Source: JAHEDH01 sp963753285 (lineage in GTDB: Bacteria; Actinomycetota; Acidimicrobiia; Spongiisociales; ZC4RG35). From it: DNA of 64,000 bases. The notes under the pieces are model-generated. The model did no database searches and had not been told where the DNA came from. It saw only the letters and a list, made by a program, of their open reading frames with translations. The DNA lies in the NCBI GenBank assembly GCA_963753285.1, contig CAVWBT010000014.1, positions 1 through 64,000 on the forward strand, written 5' to 3'. The position numbers were made by a program, and so were the translations under genes. Below, one piece after another: positions 36,871 to 46,136 of this stretch (the stretch's first letter is position 1; each line of letters begins with the position of its first letter).

Positions 36871-37023
36871 CCAATTGGCAACCCCGCTTGGCGGCATCAC
36901 CGCCGTGGCGATCGAGCAGGACTAGCACCAGTGATAGCAAGCTGCGACGCAACAACTAAGTACACTTGTGTACCGCATCTGAGTTTGATGCAACTGTGTG
37001 GGTATCTACCGAACGAGGGCGCG

Positions 37024-37548
37024 ATGCGCGTGAGTGGTACGAAGTTGGCCAATGCCGACCGGCGCCTTCTCGCCTCCATGAATCGAGACGAGAGATGGCA
37101 GCAGGTCAAGGTTCCGATCTCGTCAGCCCTTTGGGATGTCTGGGGCCGGTATTGCGAAGTGGCCGGCATATCAATGGGGCGGGGTATCGCTGCGCTGATC
37201 GCTCTCGACGTGCAAGCTCTTGCCGATGGCCAAGAGGAGATCGAAGAGCGCGGTCGGCTCTTTGACCTACGTGAGGCGGAGCTGGATTCGCGGGAACACG
37301 AGCTCGACCGCCGAGAACGGGAACTCGAGCGCCGGGAGCAGAATTTGGGCCGCCGGCCGAGTCGGGCTGAGTTGGAACGGATGGCGAATCAGATTGAGCC
37401 TCGTGATCCTGGATGGTCGAGCGCAACCCGGTGGCCTTCGCAAGACATTCCGTTCGAGGATGTGGGGCGCAATGACCCTTGTCCTTGTGGCTCCGGCCTG
37501 AAGTACAGGCGCTGCCACGGCTCCCCGTCCGGCCCACCGTCAACGTGA
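37024..37548 (+). CDS. Coiled-coil protein with C-terminal SEC-C motif
   Basis: 174 residues from the ATG at 37024 (GAGGGCGCG upstream); a longer frame to 36931 looks spurious. Order: a small basic N-terminal part (DERWQQVKVPISSALWDVWG), a charged heptad coil (about 70-125, REAELDSREHELDRRERELE) and a C-terminal SEC-C zinc motif (GRNDPCPCGSGLKYRRCHG). Cargo or accessory gene of the element; it may tether a nucleic-acid or protein partner. Converges with the HTH gene 3 bp away. Confidence 0.7.
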   Translation: MRVSGTKLANADRRLLASMNRDERWQQVKVPISSALWDVWGRYCEVAGISMGRGIAALIALDVQALADGQEEIEERGRLFDLREAELDSREHELDRRERELERREQNLGRRPSRAELERMANQIEPRDPGWSSATRWPSQDIPFEDVGRNDPCPCGSGLKYRRCHGSPSGPPST

Positions 37549-37550
37549 CG

Positions 37551-37847
37551 TCAGGTGCCGAACGGGAGTCCGTCTTGGCTGAGCCTGGCTTTACTACGAC
37601 GACGCGTCGGCGTTGGCTTCTCCGGCTGTGACACCTGTTCGCGAAGCGAGACTGAAAGCGGACCCCCGCTCCATCGCTCCAACGCGGCACGGGGCACTCG
37701 CATCAGCCGACCCACCCGAATGACTGGGATCCCTTCCTGCCCTTCAGTCTCCTCGAAGCGCTTGGTCTGCTCGTAGGCAGCAGTGCGTCCGATCCTCAGC
37801 ACGCGTGCTGCTTCCTCGACGGTCAGGAAGTCGGGTAGGTCGCTCAT
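37551..37847 (-). CDS. Excisionase-like HTH protein
   Basis: 98 residues with a winged MerR/Xis-type HTH: PDFLTVEEAARVLRIGRTAAYEQTKRF, then IPVIRVGRLMRVPRAALERW. The C-terminal tail is basic. Divergent from the XRE-integrase operon, 120 bp apart. A recombination directionality factor or regulator is the natural reading. Confidence 0.75.
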   Translation of the reverse strand: MSDLPDFLTVEEAARVLRIGRTAAYEQTKRFEETEGQEGIPVIRVGRLMRVPRAALERWSGGPLSVSLREQVSQPEKPTPTRRRSKARLSQDGLPFGT

Positions 37848-37955
37848 TCATTCCTCGTCGTTCAGTAGCAATACATCGTTACGCAACGCCACCTTATCCG
37901 ACCAAAGCGATCGAGTGCAACAGAATGTTTTCAAGACGCAACGCTCATATTGCGA

Positions 37956-37961
37956 TAGAGT
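37956..37961 (+). promoter_or_regulatory. Putative -10 box of a leaderless start
   Basis: TAGAGT, 6 nt before the ATG at 37968, in the divergent control region of the element. Confidence 0.5.
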
Positions 37962-37967
37962 CGAAGC

Positions 37968-38597
37968 ATGTCTCCTCGGTCAATGCGACGGACCTACTCC
38001 CCCAACCAGCTCGTGGCCCATAACGTGGGCAGGGCGCGTGCACTCCGCGGATGGACCCAAGAGCAAGCGGCTAGTGAGCTGTCGCAGCACCTCGAGAAGC
38101 GCATGTCGAGGGCGAGCTACTCCGCCATTGAGCGGTCGACCGGAGGCGGACGGGTCAAACAGTTCAGCGCCGATGAGCTTGTTGCACTCGCTCGTGCTTT
38201 CCGGCTGCCGGTGCTGTGGTTCTTCCTGCCGCCATCCCTCGACGACGATCCTGGGTTGCACGTGCCACACACCACCAGCCGCGGAATCGAGTTCACCGAG
38301 TTCCTCGACCTGCTCTTCGGCACCGAGGACACGCGTGAGCCCTATCGAGAGGCCTTCCGGGAGTGGGCAGCCAAAGCCATGGACCGAGGGCTCATCCAGA
38401 AGGTTGACAGGCGCCTGTCCGAGCTGGACGACGTCGAGATGAGGGCCGCCGTCGAGGAAGCAATCGGAGACATCCCAGACGCCCAGGCAACCCTACAACG
38501 GGCTGCCGAGTTGCTGGCGGAGGTGGAACGGATCATCCGACACGAGGACGGACGAGACGGCACGACCCGGACAGATCGAGAAAGGGACGCCGAATGA
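37968..38597 (+). CDS. XRE-family regulator upstream of integrase
   Basis: 209 residues. HTH in NVGRARALRGWTQEQAASELSQHL with recognition region MSRASYSAIER, followed by ELVALARAFRLPVLWFFLPP, typical of phage-like XRE repressors. The C-terminal part is helical and acidic. Its stop overlaps the integrase ATG by 4 nt, so it is co-expressed with integrase and probably controls it. Confidence 0.82.
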   Translation: MSPRSMRRTYSPNQLVAHNVGRARALRGWTQEQAASELSQHLEKRMSRASYSAIERSTGGGRVKQFSADELVALARAFRLPVLWFFLPPSLDDDPGLHVPHTTSRGIEFTEFLDLLFGTEDTREPYREAFREWAAKAMDRGLIQKVDRRLSELDDVEMRAAVEEAIGDIPDAQATLQRAAELLAEVERIIRHEDGRDGTTRTDRERDAE

Positions 38598-39766
38598 GAG
38601 GCCACATCGCAAAGAAGGGAAAGGTCTACTACGCCGTCATCTATGAAGGAATCAACCCGGCCACCGGCAAGGGAAGACACCGCTGGCACCGAGCCGGCAC
38701 CACCCGCCGCGAAGCCGAACGACTCCTTGCTGACCTCGTCAAACGGTCGCACGACGGCGACTACCGAGCACCGGAGAAGATCACCCTCGGTGACTACCTG
38801 CTCGAACGTTGGCTCCCGACCAAGCAGTCACAACTGCGGCCATTGTCGTACAGCTCCTACCGGCGGAACATCGAGCTCCACGTCATCCCATACATTGGGC
38901 ACACTCCACTGCAAAGGATCACGCCCGAGGACCTCGACACCCTCTACGCCAGGCTGCTTCGGGAAGGACGCAGGAACGGTGGGGGCGGTGGCCTCTCTCC
39001 TAAGACGGTTCGGTACATCCACTCGATCATCCGCAAGGCGCTTGCCGATGCCGCCCGCAAGGGCACCGTCGCCCGCAACGTCGCCGACCTCGCCGACCCG
39101 CCCAAACTCTCGGCCGGCCCGAGGCGCCAGATGACCGTCTGGACCGCCGACGAACTGCGGGCTTTCCTCGAGCACATCGAGAATCACGATCTCTACCCGG
39201 CCTACTACCTCGCCGCCAACACCGGAATGCGCCGTGGTGAGGTACTCGGACTCCGTTGGGACCAAGTCGACCTAGACGCCGCCCGGCTCGTCGTTACCCA
39301 AGCCGTACTGTCGATCGAGTACGAGGCATCCGTCTCCGACGTCAAGACTGCCAACAGTCGGAGGACCATCGATCTCGATATCCGAACCGTCAACGTCCTC
39401 CGAGCCTGGAGGAAGCGTCAGCTCGAGCAACTCATGCTTACGGGGCGCAGAACTGATGTGACCGGATTCGTGTTCGCCCGCCCTGATGGCAGTCCAATCC
39501 ATCCCGACTACTTCTCACAGACCTTCGATCGCCTAGTCTCTCAGACGGGTCTTCAGCGGATCCGCCTCCATGATCTGCGCCACACACATGCGTCGGTCCT
39601 CCTCAAAGCCGGGACGCCCGTGAAAGTTGTCGCAGAGCGCCTTGGGCACGCGAACCCCGCATTCACAATGAACGTCTATCAACATGTCCTGCCCGGCATG
39701 CAGGCGGAAGCCGCCGCCGCCTTCGCTGACGCTGTCTTCTTCGGCACGCCCCACACAGTTCTCTGA
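38594..39766 (+). CDS. int: Tyrosine integrase
   Basis: 390 residues. N-terminal arm-binding AP2-like domain (about 1-50, KKGKVYYAVIYEGINPATGK), core-binding helical domain (about 65-165, GDYLLERWLPTKQSQLRPLS) and catalytic domain (about 180-375). Catalytic residues: Arg in ANTGMRRGEVLGLRW, HDLRHTHASVLLKAG (His-x-x-Arg), LGHANPAF (His) and Tyr in MNVYQHVLPG. Complete, so the element may still be mobile. The arm-binding domain fits the repeats at both ends. Confidence 0.95.
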   Translation: MRGHIAKKGKVYYAVIYEGINPATGKGRHRWHRAGTTRREAERLLADLVKRSHDGDYRAPEKITLGDYLLERWLPTKQSQLRPLSYSSYRRNIELHVIPYIGHTPLQRITPEDLDTLYARLLREGRRNGGGGGLSPKTVRYIHSIIRKALADAARKGTVARNVADLADPPKLSAGPRRQMTVWTADELRAFLEHIENHDLYPAYYLAANTGMRRGEVLGLRWDQVDLDAARLVVTQAVLSIEYEASVSDVKTANSRRTIDLDIRTVNVLRAWRKRQLEQLMLTGRRTDVTGFVFARPDGSPIHPDYFSQTFDRLVSQTGLQRIRLHDLRHTHASVLLKAGTPVKVVAERLGHANPAFTMNVYQHVLPGMQAEAAAAFADAVFFGTPHTVL

Positions 39767-40027
39767 ATCAGACCTCGAAGCTGTCGCCTCCACGACCTCC
39801 CACACCCTCGGATAGCGGACACCCCGCTGAAGCCCTCCACCAGCTCCCAGCCTATGGCCAGCAAGGCGGTGTCGTGGCGACGCCTTGAAGCCGCACGGTA
39901 TTTGTCGATGCGCTATTTCCAGCGGCTGGCCGAGTATGCGCGGCGTGTGTGAGATCGAGAAGAGACTCCGATGACAAGATTTCGGTGCGCTAAGGTGCAC
40001 GGGCCGAAGCGCGCGAGAAATGGGTCT

Positions 40028-40549
40028 CTACGGAACAGCCGTCGTCACGGTGATCCCAACAGTGTTTCCCTCGGTGGGTTGCCACAGCGAACCATTCCAG
40101 GCATATAGGAACGGCTTGTCGATCCAGTCGAGTGCGCCCTTCGTTATCCGAACCTTGACTGAAACCACATCGATGCGTTCCGTCAGCTGCACTCCGGATA
40201 CCGTAATCATCGTCCCCCCATCCGTGAATCGTCCCGTATCTGAAGAGGTCATCTCCTGAACATCGTCTGGCGACAACAGACGCAGCTCATCCGTGAAGGA
40301 CAAGCGGATCTCCTCCAGAAGGGCAGCCGGGGTGGAGGCGCTTGTATAGATGGCTCCACCTGCGCACAGGACCTCGCGGCAGGCCCTGGAGAAGGCATCA
40401 GCCCTTATTGTGACCTCCATCTCGTCGGTCATCACAGGCTCTGGCGAACACGCAACGACCAAGATGCTGCATGCGATGGCGAACGCGCCCAGGACGGTTG
40501 CAGCTCGTATCCAGGCGAAGGAGTTCGCGCTACCCGGTCGCTTTGTCAA
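40028..40549 (-). CDS. Putative lipoprotein of unknown function
   Basis: 173 residues. N-terminal helix and lipobox: AATVLGAFAIACSILVVACS, with the lipid Cys in VVAC-S. The remaining domain is about 135 residues of mixed strand and helix (LEEIRLSFTDELRLLSPDDV, ITVSGVQLTERIDVVSVKVR). It overlaps the upstream gene by 20 nt in another frame; third gene of the exported-protein operon. Family unknown. Confidence 0.65.
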   Translation of the reverse strand: MTKRPGSANSFAWIRAATVLGAFAIACSILVVACSPEPVMTDEMEVTIRADAFSRACREVLCAGGAIYTSASTPAALLEEIRLSFTDELRLLSPDDVQEMTSSDTGRFTDGGTMITVSGVQLTERIDVVSVKVRITKGALDWIDKPFLYAWNGSLWQPTEGNTVGITVTTAVP

Positions 40550-41204
40550 GGGCCGCTCGGAGGTCAGCGATCTCTACTCGGAAAAGCTCCGCCGTGGGAA
40601 GTTCACCGGTGCGCCGGGCTATCGCTGCAAGCGCTTCAGCCTGCTGGAGACCAGCAACGACGGGACTTCTAGCGATCGCACTCAGGCCGCGGACATCAAA
40701 GATGCCGTTGTCGCTACTGACAGTGATGAACGTACGGGAGATTCCATCGAACTCGGTGGATGATGACTTCACCTCCTTGAGAAACAGGACGAGCCGCTCA
40801 CCCTGCGAGAGCTGCACAGAACGTGGCAAGTCATAAGCACCATCATCCATAGTCGCGACACCGATCACCTCGTCAGCGCCAGCGTCACCTTGCAGCGCCT
40901 CGATGACGCGCACTTGCCGCATCACCATCGCGATTCCGCCATCGGCTAGAGGTGGACCATCTACGAACGAATCGATCACGGCGCCAGCCTCAACTAGCAG
41001 GACGGCGCCGGAGGCTTCTGCCAAGGACTCGACCGAGTTGAACTCCGGGTACTCGCCGATAGCCGGAAGACTCGGTTCCGGAGTCAGGGATAGCCAGGCA
41101 GCGAAGCCGATCACTACTCCCAGCAGCGCAGGAAACCCGAGCCGGCCCTTGCGGAACCAGGAGGTGCTTGCGGAGTCCGGATGACGCTTCACATCGATAG
41201 ACAT
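40530..41204 (-). CDS. Membrane-anchored extracytoplasmic protein of unknown function
   Basis: 224 residues. Basic N-terminus then one hydrophobic segment (FPALLGVVIGFAAWLSLTPE). The exterior domain has VLLVEAGAVIDSFVDGPPLA, MVMRQVRVIEALQGDAGADE and LSQGERLVLFLKEV, a pattern seen in secreted proteins described only as hypothetical. Lies 12 nt after the metzincin gene. Confidence 0.65.
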   Translation of the reverse strand: MSIDVKRHPDSASTSWFRKGRLGFPALLGVVIGFAAWLSLTPEPSLPAIGEYPEFNSVESLAEASGAVLLVEAGAVIDSFVDGPPLADGGIAMVMRQVRVIEALQGDAGADEVIGVATMDDGAYDLPRSVQLSQGERLVLFLKEVKSSSTEFDGISRTFITVSSDNGIFDVRGLSAIARSPVVAGLQQAEALAAIARRTGELPTAELFRVEIADLRAALDKATG

Positions 41205-41216
41205 TCAGACTCCCCC

Positions 41217-41831
41217 TTAGTAGAGCGCGTCGACGCCTAGTACATCGTTGTTGTACGGCGGCGATGACACGCCGCAGTTAGTTCTGGCCCACGTGGAATC
41301 GGACCGCATGATCACCGGGCCTGGAGCCGGGCATCCGAGCGATGAGTGGGCCAGTCCCAAAGAGTGTCCAAGTTCATGGACAACCACTCCGACCTTGTCT
41401 GTGGAGTCAAGACTGCCAGTAGTCGAGAGATTGAAGCGGAGCGTGACAAGGTCGTTGTACCAAGGCTGGCCCCCACCAGCGTCACATCCGCCCGTCGCCA
41501 GCCCCCGCCAGGTGTTCCATTGGTAGTAGCCAGTGAAGAGTTGCAGTTCGTGATCTGAACCCGACACAGGCGCGAAATAGCCGCCGTACCCGGGCGTTGC
41601 TGCGTCCCACTTGGCTTGGCCACTGTCAAAATGATCGGCCCACCCACTGGAGAGAGTCCCGGTGTACTCGATCTTGGGATTCGATCCGGGGAATTTGCAC
41701 CCGTTGTGCACATATGCCGCTGCGTCACGGGGAGCGAGGATTGACAATAGAGCAAACACTGCCAGTGCGGCTACGATCACGACCAGTAGGGCGCGTATGG
41801 AATGCGCTCTCATTCGCATGCTTCTAGTCAT
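41217..41831 (-). CDS. Secreted metzincin metalloprotease
   Basis: 204 residues from the ATG at 41831, with GGGGGAA upstream. Signal peptide RALLVVIVAALAVFALLSIL, cleaved near DAAA. Zinc site HELGHSLGLAHS, the full HExxHxxGxxH motif of metzincins, followed by a Met-turn at PVIMRSDS. No propeptide with a cysteine switch is visible, and the catalytic domain is small, as in matrixin-like bacterial proteases. First gene of a three-gene exported set in the element; probably cleaves surface or host/prey proteins. Confidence 0.85.
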   Translation of the reverse strand: MTRSMRMRAHSIRALLVVIVAALAVFALLSILAPRDAAAYVHNGCKFPGSNPKIEYTGTLSSGWADHFDSGQAKWDAATPGYGGYFAPVSGSDHELQLFTGYYQWNTWRGLATGGCDAGGGQPWYNDLVTLRFNLSTTGSLDSTDKVGVVVHELGHSLGLAHSSLGCPAPGPVIMRSDSTWARTNCGVSSPPYNNDVLGVDALY

Positions 41832-42450
41832 GCAGATTCCCCCTTCTAGAGCACGCTTGACGTTATCCCGTAGACTCGTGGCCGTCAAGGCTTGAAGGCA
41901 GCGATCCGCAAGACCTTCTCGGGAATCTCTCCGGCCAGGCTGCACCATCTTCGCTCAACCCGAACCCGACTCGACCCGAACCCCAGCGTGGCTGTGACTG
42001 ATTCGTTCGCAGACTGCGACCCAAATGTCACAGTGAATCTCCCCGGGATTCATAGAGGCTCGGTTTGTTGAGTCACGGCCTGGTCGGCTGTGACTTTGTG
42101 ACGGTAGTAGTTGGCCTCGTGAGCCGACGGGGTGGTGAATTGGCGGCGGCCGGGAAGGATCTCTCCGTGGAGGCGCCGGTGGTTGAACCAGTCGACGTAT
42201 TCGAGGGTGGCGAACTCGACGTCCTCGATTCCTTGCCAGGGTCCGTGTGGGTAGATGAGCTCCCACTTGTAGAGCCCGTTGAACGACTCGATCATCGAGT
42301 TGTCGTAGCTGTCGCCTTTGGAACCGACCGAGGCGACGACACCGTTGTCGGCGAGCCGCTGGGAATAGCGAATGGACAGGTATTGCGATCCCATATCGCT
42401 GTGATGGATCAGGCCGTCCAGATCGGCACCGGTTCGGTGACGGTTGAAGA

Positions 42451-42485
42451 TGTGCGCGATCAACGAATCTCGCGTTCTGTGATCA
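42451..42485 (+). repeat. IS21 left terminal inverted repeat
   Basis: Matches the reverse complement of 44824-44858 at 31 of 35 positions; shared cores GCGATCA and CGCGTTCTGTGATCA. Confidence 0.9.
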
Positions 42486-42619
42486 CTGAAACCCGCGGTT
42501 TGTGATCATCGGATCTCGCGGTGGGGTGGGTTCTTCCTGATGTGAAAGACGCTCGTGGGGTGGGTGCTCCTTCCAGAGTGCGGTGCGACCAAGCAACGGA
42601 TCTGGAAGGAGCCCGACCC

Positions 42620-44002
42620 ATGATGACTCAGGGAGAGTTCATGGACGTGATCAAGCTACGAGATGCTGGGTGGACGATCGAGGAGATCGCAGCCGAGATC
42701 GGGTATCACCCCGCAACGGTGAGCGGCTGGCTCAAACAGGGTGGCCCGCCGGACAAGCGGCAGAAGGCTGTCGAGGAGCGGGTGATCGACGCGGCGTGGG
42801 CGGCTCGGATTCATGCGATGCTGACGTTGAATCCGAGGCTGTTGGCGACCTCGATTCATGATCGGCTGCGTGCGGAGGGGTTCGATGGGTCGTATCCGAC
42901 GGTGGCTCGCTTCGTGCGTGAGATCCGTGGCCCGAGGTTCAAGACCGGACCGGAGGCGACGGTTCCGATCGAAACGTCCCCCGGGGTGGAGGCGCAGGTG
43001 GACTGGTCCGACTGCAGCGAGTGGGCGCAGCGGTGGGGCTGGGAGCACGATTTGTGGTGTCTGGGATGCATCTTGTGCTGGTCCCGGTGGCGGACCTTGT
43101 GGTTCGCCACTTCGATCGACCGCCAGCACACGTTCGAAGGCGTCGTCGGGTTCTTCGAGGCGGCCGGCGGGATCCCGCAGGCGGTGCGGATCGACCGGAT
43201 GGGCGCTCTGGGGAAGTCGCAGGGTCGACGGTTCAGCCTGCATCCGCCCACCGTTGAGTTCGCTGCACATCATCAGACCGAGGTGGTCGCCTGCTTGCCG
43301 AGCGATGCGCAACGGAAAGGCAAGGTGGAACGCCCTTTCCGGGACGTCAAGGCGTCGTTCCTCGAAGAGGTCGAGCTCGACGGGCCACCCGACAGTGTCG
43401 ACGAGTTGAACGAGCGAGCCGCCGTGTGGGTGGAACGCCGTGTCCATCAGGTGCAGCATCGGACGACCGGTGTTCCGCCCGCCGAACGGCTCGAGGTCGA
43501 GCGTCGCTTGTTGAAGCCACTGCCACCGACTCGTTTCGATACCGACTATGTCGATGTCCGCAAGGGGCATCGCAACATTCCCTGGTTCGAATATCAGGCG
43601 GTGAAGTATTCGGTGCCAGCCGACCTGATCGGCCAAACCGTCGAAGTCCGCCGGCCCGTCGCCTCCGACACGGTCACGGTGCGGTGGGCGGGCACGATCG
43701 TCGCCACCCATCAGCTCGCCTCAGACGGGGTGAGGGAGGTGTGGGATCCGGAGCATCGACGCCAAGCCGAGAAGGCGGCCCTCATCCGCCGACGCCGGCA
43801 CTTGACCGTCGTCCCAACCGTCGCTGCCGTGCCCGAGCCAGCGACTCAGTCGGAGCTGGCGTTGCATGGCGACTATGCGGTGGAGGCACCCGATCTGGGT
43901 CGATACCGCCTCGAATCCCAGGCCTCACAGGTCACACCGGGGGGAAACAATCCGTCCGAGGGCCTCTCAGCAGAGGGGTTCGACGCAGGTGAGCAGAAAT
44001 GA
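42620..44002 (+). CDS. istA: IS21 transposase IstA
   Basis: 460 residues from the first of two adjacent ATGs, with AAGGAG upstream. N-terminal HTH (LRDAGWTIEEIAAEIGYHPATVSGWLKQGG), then the rve/DDE integrase core with VEAQVDWSDCSEWA and HHQTEVVACLPSDAQRKGKVERPFRDVKASF (Asp and Glu of the triad). C-terminal part with WFEYQAVKYSVPADLIGQTVEVR as in IstA proteins. Overlaps istB by 4 nt. Confidence 0.95.
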   Translation: MMTQGEFMDVIKLRDAGWTIEEIAAEIGYHPATVSGWLKQGGPPDKRQKAVEERVIDAAWAARIHAMLTLNPRLLATSIHDRLRAEGFDGSYPTVARFVREIRGPRFKTGPEATVPIETSPGVEAQVDWSDCSEWAQRWGWEHDLWCLGCILCWSRWRTLWFATSIDRQHTFEGVVGFFEAAGGIPQAVRIDRMGALGKSQGRRFSLHPPTVEFAAHHQTEVVACLPSDAQRKGKVERPFRDVKASFLEEVELDGPPDSVDELNERAAVWVERRVHQVQHRTTGVPPAERLEVERRLLKPLPPTRFDTDYVDVRKGHRNIPWFEYQAVKYSVPADLIGQTVEVRRPVASDTVTVRWAGTIVATHQLASDGVREVWDPEHRRQAEKAALIRRRRHLTVVPTVAAVPEPATQSELALHGDYAVEAPDLGRYRLESQASQVTPGGNNPSEGLSAEGFDAGEQK

Positions 44003-44778
44003 GCGGGATCTACGAGCAGATCAAAGACGACCTCGGCTACCTGCAATGGAACAAAGCCGTCGAACGCTTCGCCGTCCTCTCAGAGCAAGCCGTCACAGAA
44101 GACTGGTCCCATGTCGAATACCTCGCCCGGGTCGTTGCTGAACAAGCCGGAGACACCAGAGACCGGCGACTCGCTGCCCGCCTCCGCTACGCCAAGTTCC
44201 CGTACCGGAGAACCATCGCGGACTTCGATTTCGAGTTCCAACCCTCCGTCGATCCCAAACTCGTCGAAGACCTCGCCACCCTGAGGTTCATCGAAGAGAA
44301 CCGACCCATCCTGTTCCTCGGACAACCCGGATGCGGCAAAACCCACCTCGCCGTCGCATTGGCCATCAGAGCGGTCGAAGCTGGTTACCGCGGCTATTTC
44401 ACCACCGCCGACGACATGTGCCCCAACCTCGTCGCCTCGATGAACGAAGGCTCGTTCCGGACCAAGCTCCGCACCTACACCGCTCCTACCGTTCTCGTCA
44501 TCGACGACGTCGGCCTGCTCCCCATCGAGTCGACCCGAGCCACGTCGGCGTTCTTCCACGTCGTCTCAGAACGCACCGAGAAGGGCCATCCGACGCTTGT
44601 CACCACCAACCGGGGACTGCCCGAATGGGGCAACGTGTTCGGCGACACCGTCGTCGCCTCCGCCATCCTCGACAGGCTCATCCACCGGGCGGTTGTATTC
44701 AACATCAAAGGCCCCTCATGGCGGCTCCGCGAGCACCAAGCGCTCGCTACCGCCGCCACCGAACCAGAAAGGAGATAA
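43999..44778 (+). CDS. istB: IS21 helper ATPase IstB
   Basis: 259 residues, AAA+ ATPase: Walker A LFLGQPGCGKTHLAVAL, Walker B VLVIDDVGLLP, sensor 1 TLVTTNRGLPEWGNVF and arginine region AILDRLIHRAVVF. N-terminal helical domain contacts IstA. Needed for target choice in IS21. Start in an ATGA overlap with istA. Confidence 0.95.
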   Translation: MSGIYEQIKDDLGYLQWNKAVERFAVLSEQAVTEDWSHVEYLARVVAEQAGDTRDRRLAARLRYAKFPYRRTIADFDFEFQPSVDPKLVEDLATLRFIEENRPILFLGQPGCGKTHLAVALAIRAVEAGYRGYFTTADDMCPNLVASMNEGSFRTKLRTYTAPTVLVIDDVGLLPIESTRATSAFFHVVSERTEKGHPTLVTTNRGLPEWGNVFGDTVVASAILDRLIHRAVVFNIKGPSWRLREHQALATAATEPERR

Positions 44779-44823
44779 GCTCGCCAGACCCGAAGAACCC
44801 TCATACCCCGACGCGACATTCGA

Positions 44824-44858
44824 TGATCACAGAACGCGTCATTCGGTGATCGCCCACA
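44824..44858 (-). repeat. IS21 right terminal inverted repeat
   Basis: Partner of 42451-42485. Confidence 0.9.
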
Positions 44859-45415
44859 GAAGATAGCCATCTCCAGGGCGTCGATGGCCAGGTCCGAACG
44901 CAGCGACCTCGATGCCTGCCAGCCGACGACCATCCTCGAGTAGGCATCGATGATGAACGCCGCATACACCCAGCCCGCATGCGTCTTCACGTAGGTGAGA
45001 TCGGCGAGCCACAACCGGTTCGGTGCCGTTGCGGTGAAGTCCCGGTCGACCAGATCCGCGGGCCGTTGGGCACCATCATCGCTGATGGTGGTCCGCGCCC
45101 AGGATCGACCCCGACGCACACCCGAGAGGCCCATATCCCGCATGAGCCGTTCCACGGTGCAGCGTGCCACCCGGATACCGTCGACGTTGTTGAGGTGATC
45201 CCACATCTTGTCGGCTCCGTAGGCGACGTAGTTCTCCTTGTGGATCCGAGCGATCACCGGCCGCAGTTCGGCATCACGCACCGCCCGTGCCGACGGCAGC
45301 CGGGTCTTGGCGGCGTGATACGTCTGTGGGGCAATGCCAAGAGTCTTGGCGATCGGCTCGATTCCCCACCGCAGCAGTCCGCTACGGCGATCTTTGTGCT
45401 CGTCGATGAACCGGA

Positions 45416-45745
45416 TCACTTCTTCGACTGGCGGTCGAGCTCCGCCCCGAAGAAAGCCGATGCCGCCTTCAGAATGTCGTTGGCCCGGCGCAGCTCAGCG
45501 TTCTCACGCTTCAACCGCTTCAACTCAGCCAGCTCGTCGCTCGTCGGCCCGTTCCGCCGGCCCGTGTCCCGCTCAGCCTGACGAACCCATTTACGGACCG
45601 TCTCCGACGTTGGACCCAACTTCTCGGCGACCGAGCAGATCGCTTCCCACTGCGACCCGTACTCGTGCTGGTGCTCGAACACCATCCGCACTGCACGCTC
45701 GCGCATCTCCACCGGATACTTCCCCGGTCGTCGTTGCTCTGTCAT
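45416..45745 (-). CDS. IS3 orfA (HTH component of transposase)
   Basis: 109 residues: RPGKYPVEMRERAVRMVFEH, the HTH with VAEKLGPTSETVRKWVRQAE, and a C-terminal leucine zipper (ELAELKRLKRENAELRRAND). Start ATG with a GGAG site. Ends in a GTGA overlap with orfB. Confidence 0.95.
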   Translation of the reverse strand: MTEQRRPGKYPVEMRERAVRMVFEHQHEYGSQWEAICSVAEKLGPTSETVRKWVRQAERDTGRRNGPTSDELAELKRLKRENAELRRANDILKAASAFFGAELDRQSKK

Positions 45746-45798
45746 AGCTCCATCCTCTCAAGAGTTGGAGCCTCCACCAATCCCGGGGAGAGTCACAG

Positions 45799-46136
45799 AC
45801 CGGTTGGCAGCGGAGGCTGATGTGACTGCCTACGCCGGGTTCCGACTGGGTCACTGGAAAGAGATCGATCCCGAGCAGGGACCCTATCGAAGGGGCCGTA
45901 GGCGTCCCGTGAAGTGGTGGAAATAGGCGAGGGTCCTTTATTTGGAAGGGCCACCGTGTGACTCTCAGCGAGTTCGTTGCAAAAGGGGCCAGGACGACGT
46001 CGGAGATCCAGCTCAACATGGAGCGCGCCGCTCACTGGCCGCCGACGCGAGACAGCATCGGAAACACAGACCTTGAGTTCCGAGGAGAGCCGTAGGGGTC
46101 GGCCCGATCTTGCTACGCCTATCAAGTCCCGGCCAC
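45799..46136. other. Right end of the element, no gene
   Basis: About 340 bases between the IS3 target duplication and the right arm repeats. No credible gene. Confidence 0.55.

Larger units (their letters stand above)
42451..44858 (+). mobile_element. IS21-family insertion sequence
   Basis: 2,408 bp, ends TGTG...CACA. Terminal inverted repeats of 35 bp with 31 matches (42451-42485 and 44824-44858), and more internal copies of the TGTGATCA core just inside the left end. Five-base target duplication GAAGA at 42446-42450 and 44859-44863. Carries intact istA and istB, so it may still be active. Confidence 0.95.
42050..45419 (-). pseudogene. IS3 orfB transposase split by IS21
   Basis: The 5' part is 44859-45419, the 3' part is 42050-42445. 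Joining them at the duplicated GAAGA restores one frame of 318 residues (LEMAIF joined to NRHRTGADLDG). The rebuilt protein has the DD(35)E triad: ADLTYV, HHSDMGSQY and, 35 residues later, SMIESFNG. The start is GTG in a GTGA overlap with orfA. Not functional as it stands. Confidence 0.92.
42034..45795 (-). mobile_element. IS3-family insertion sequence, interrupted by IS21
   Basis: Imperfect terminal inverted repeats start TGAATCTCCCCGGGATT at 42034 and, on the other strand, TGACTCTCCCCGGGATT at 45795. Three-base target duplication CAG at 42031-42033 and 45796-45798, normal for IS3. Without the IS21 insert and its 5-bp duplication the element is 1,349 bp, a typical IS3 size. OrfA and orfB are both present. 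Confidence 0.9.
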
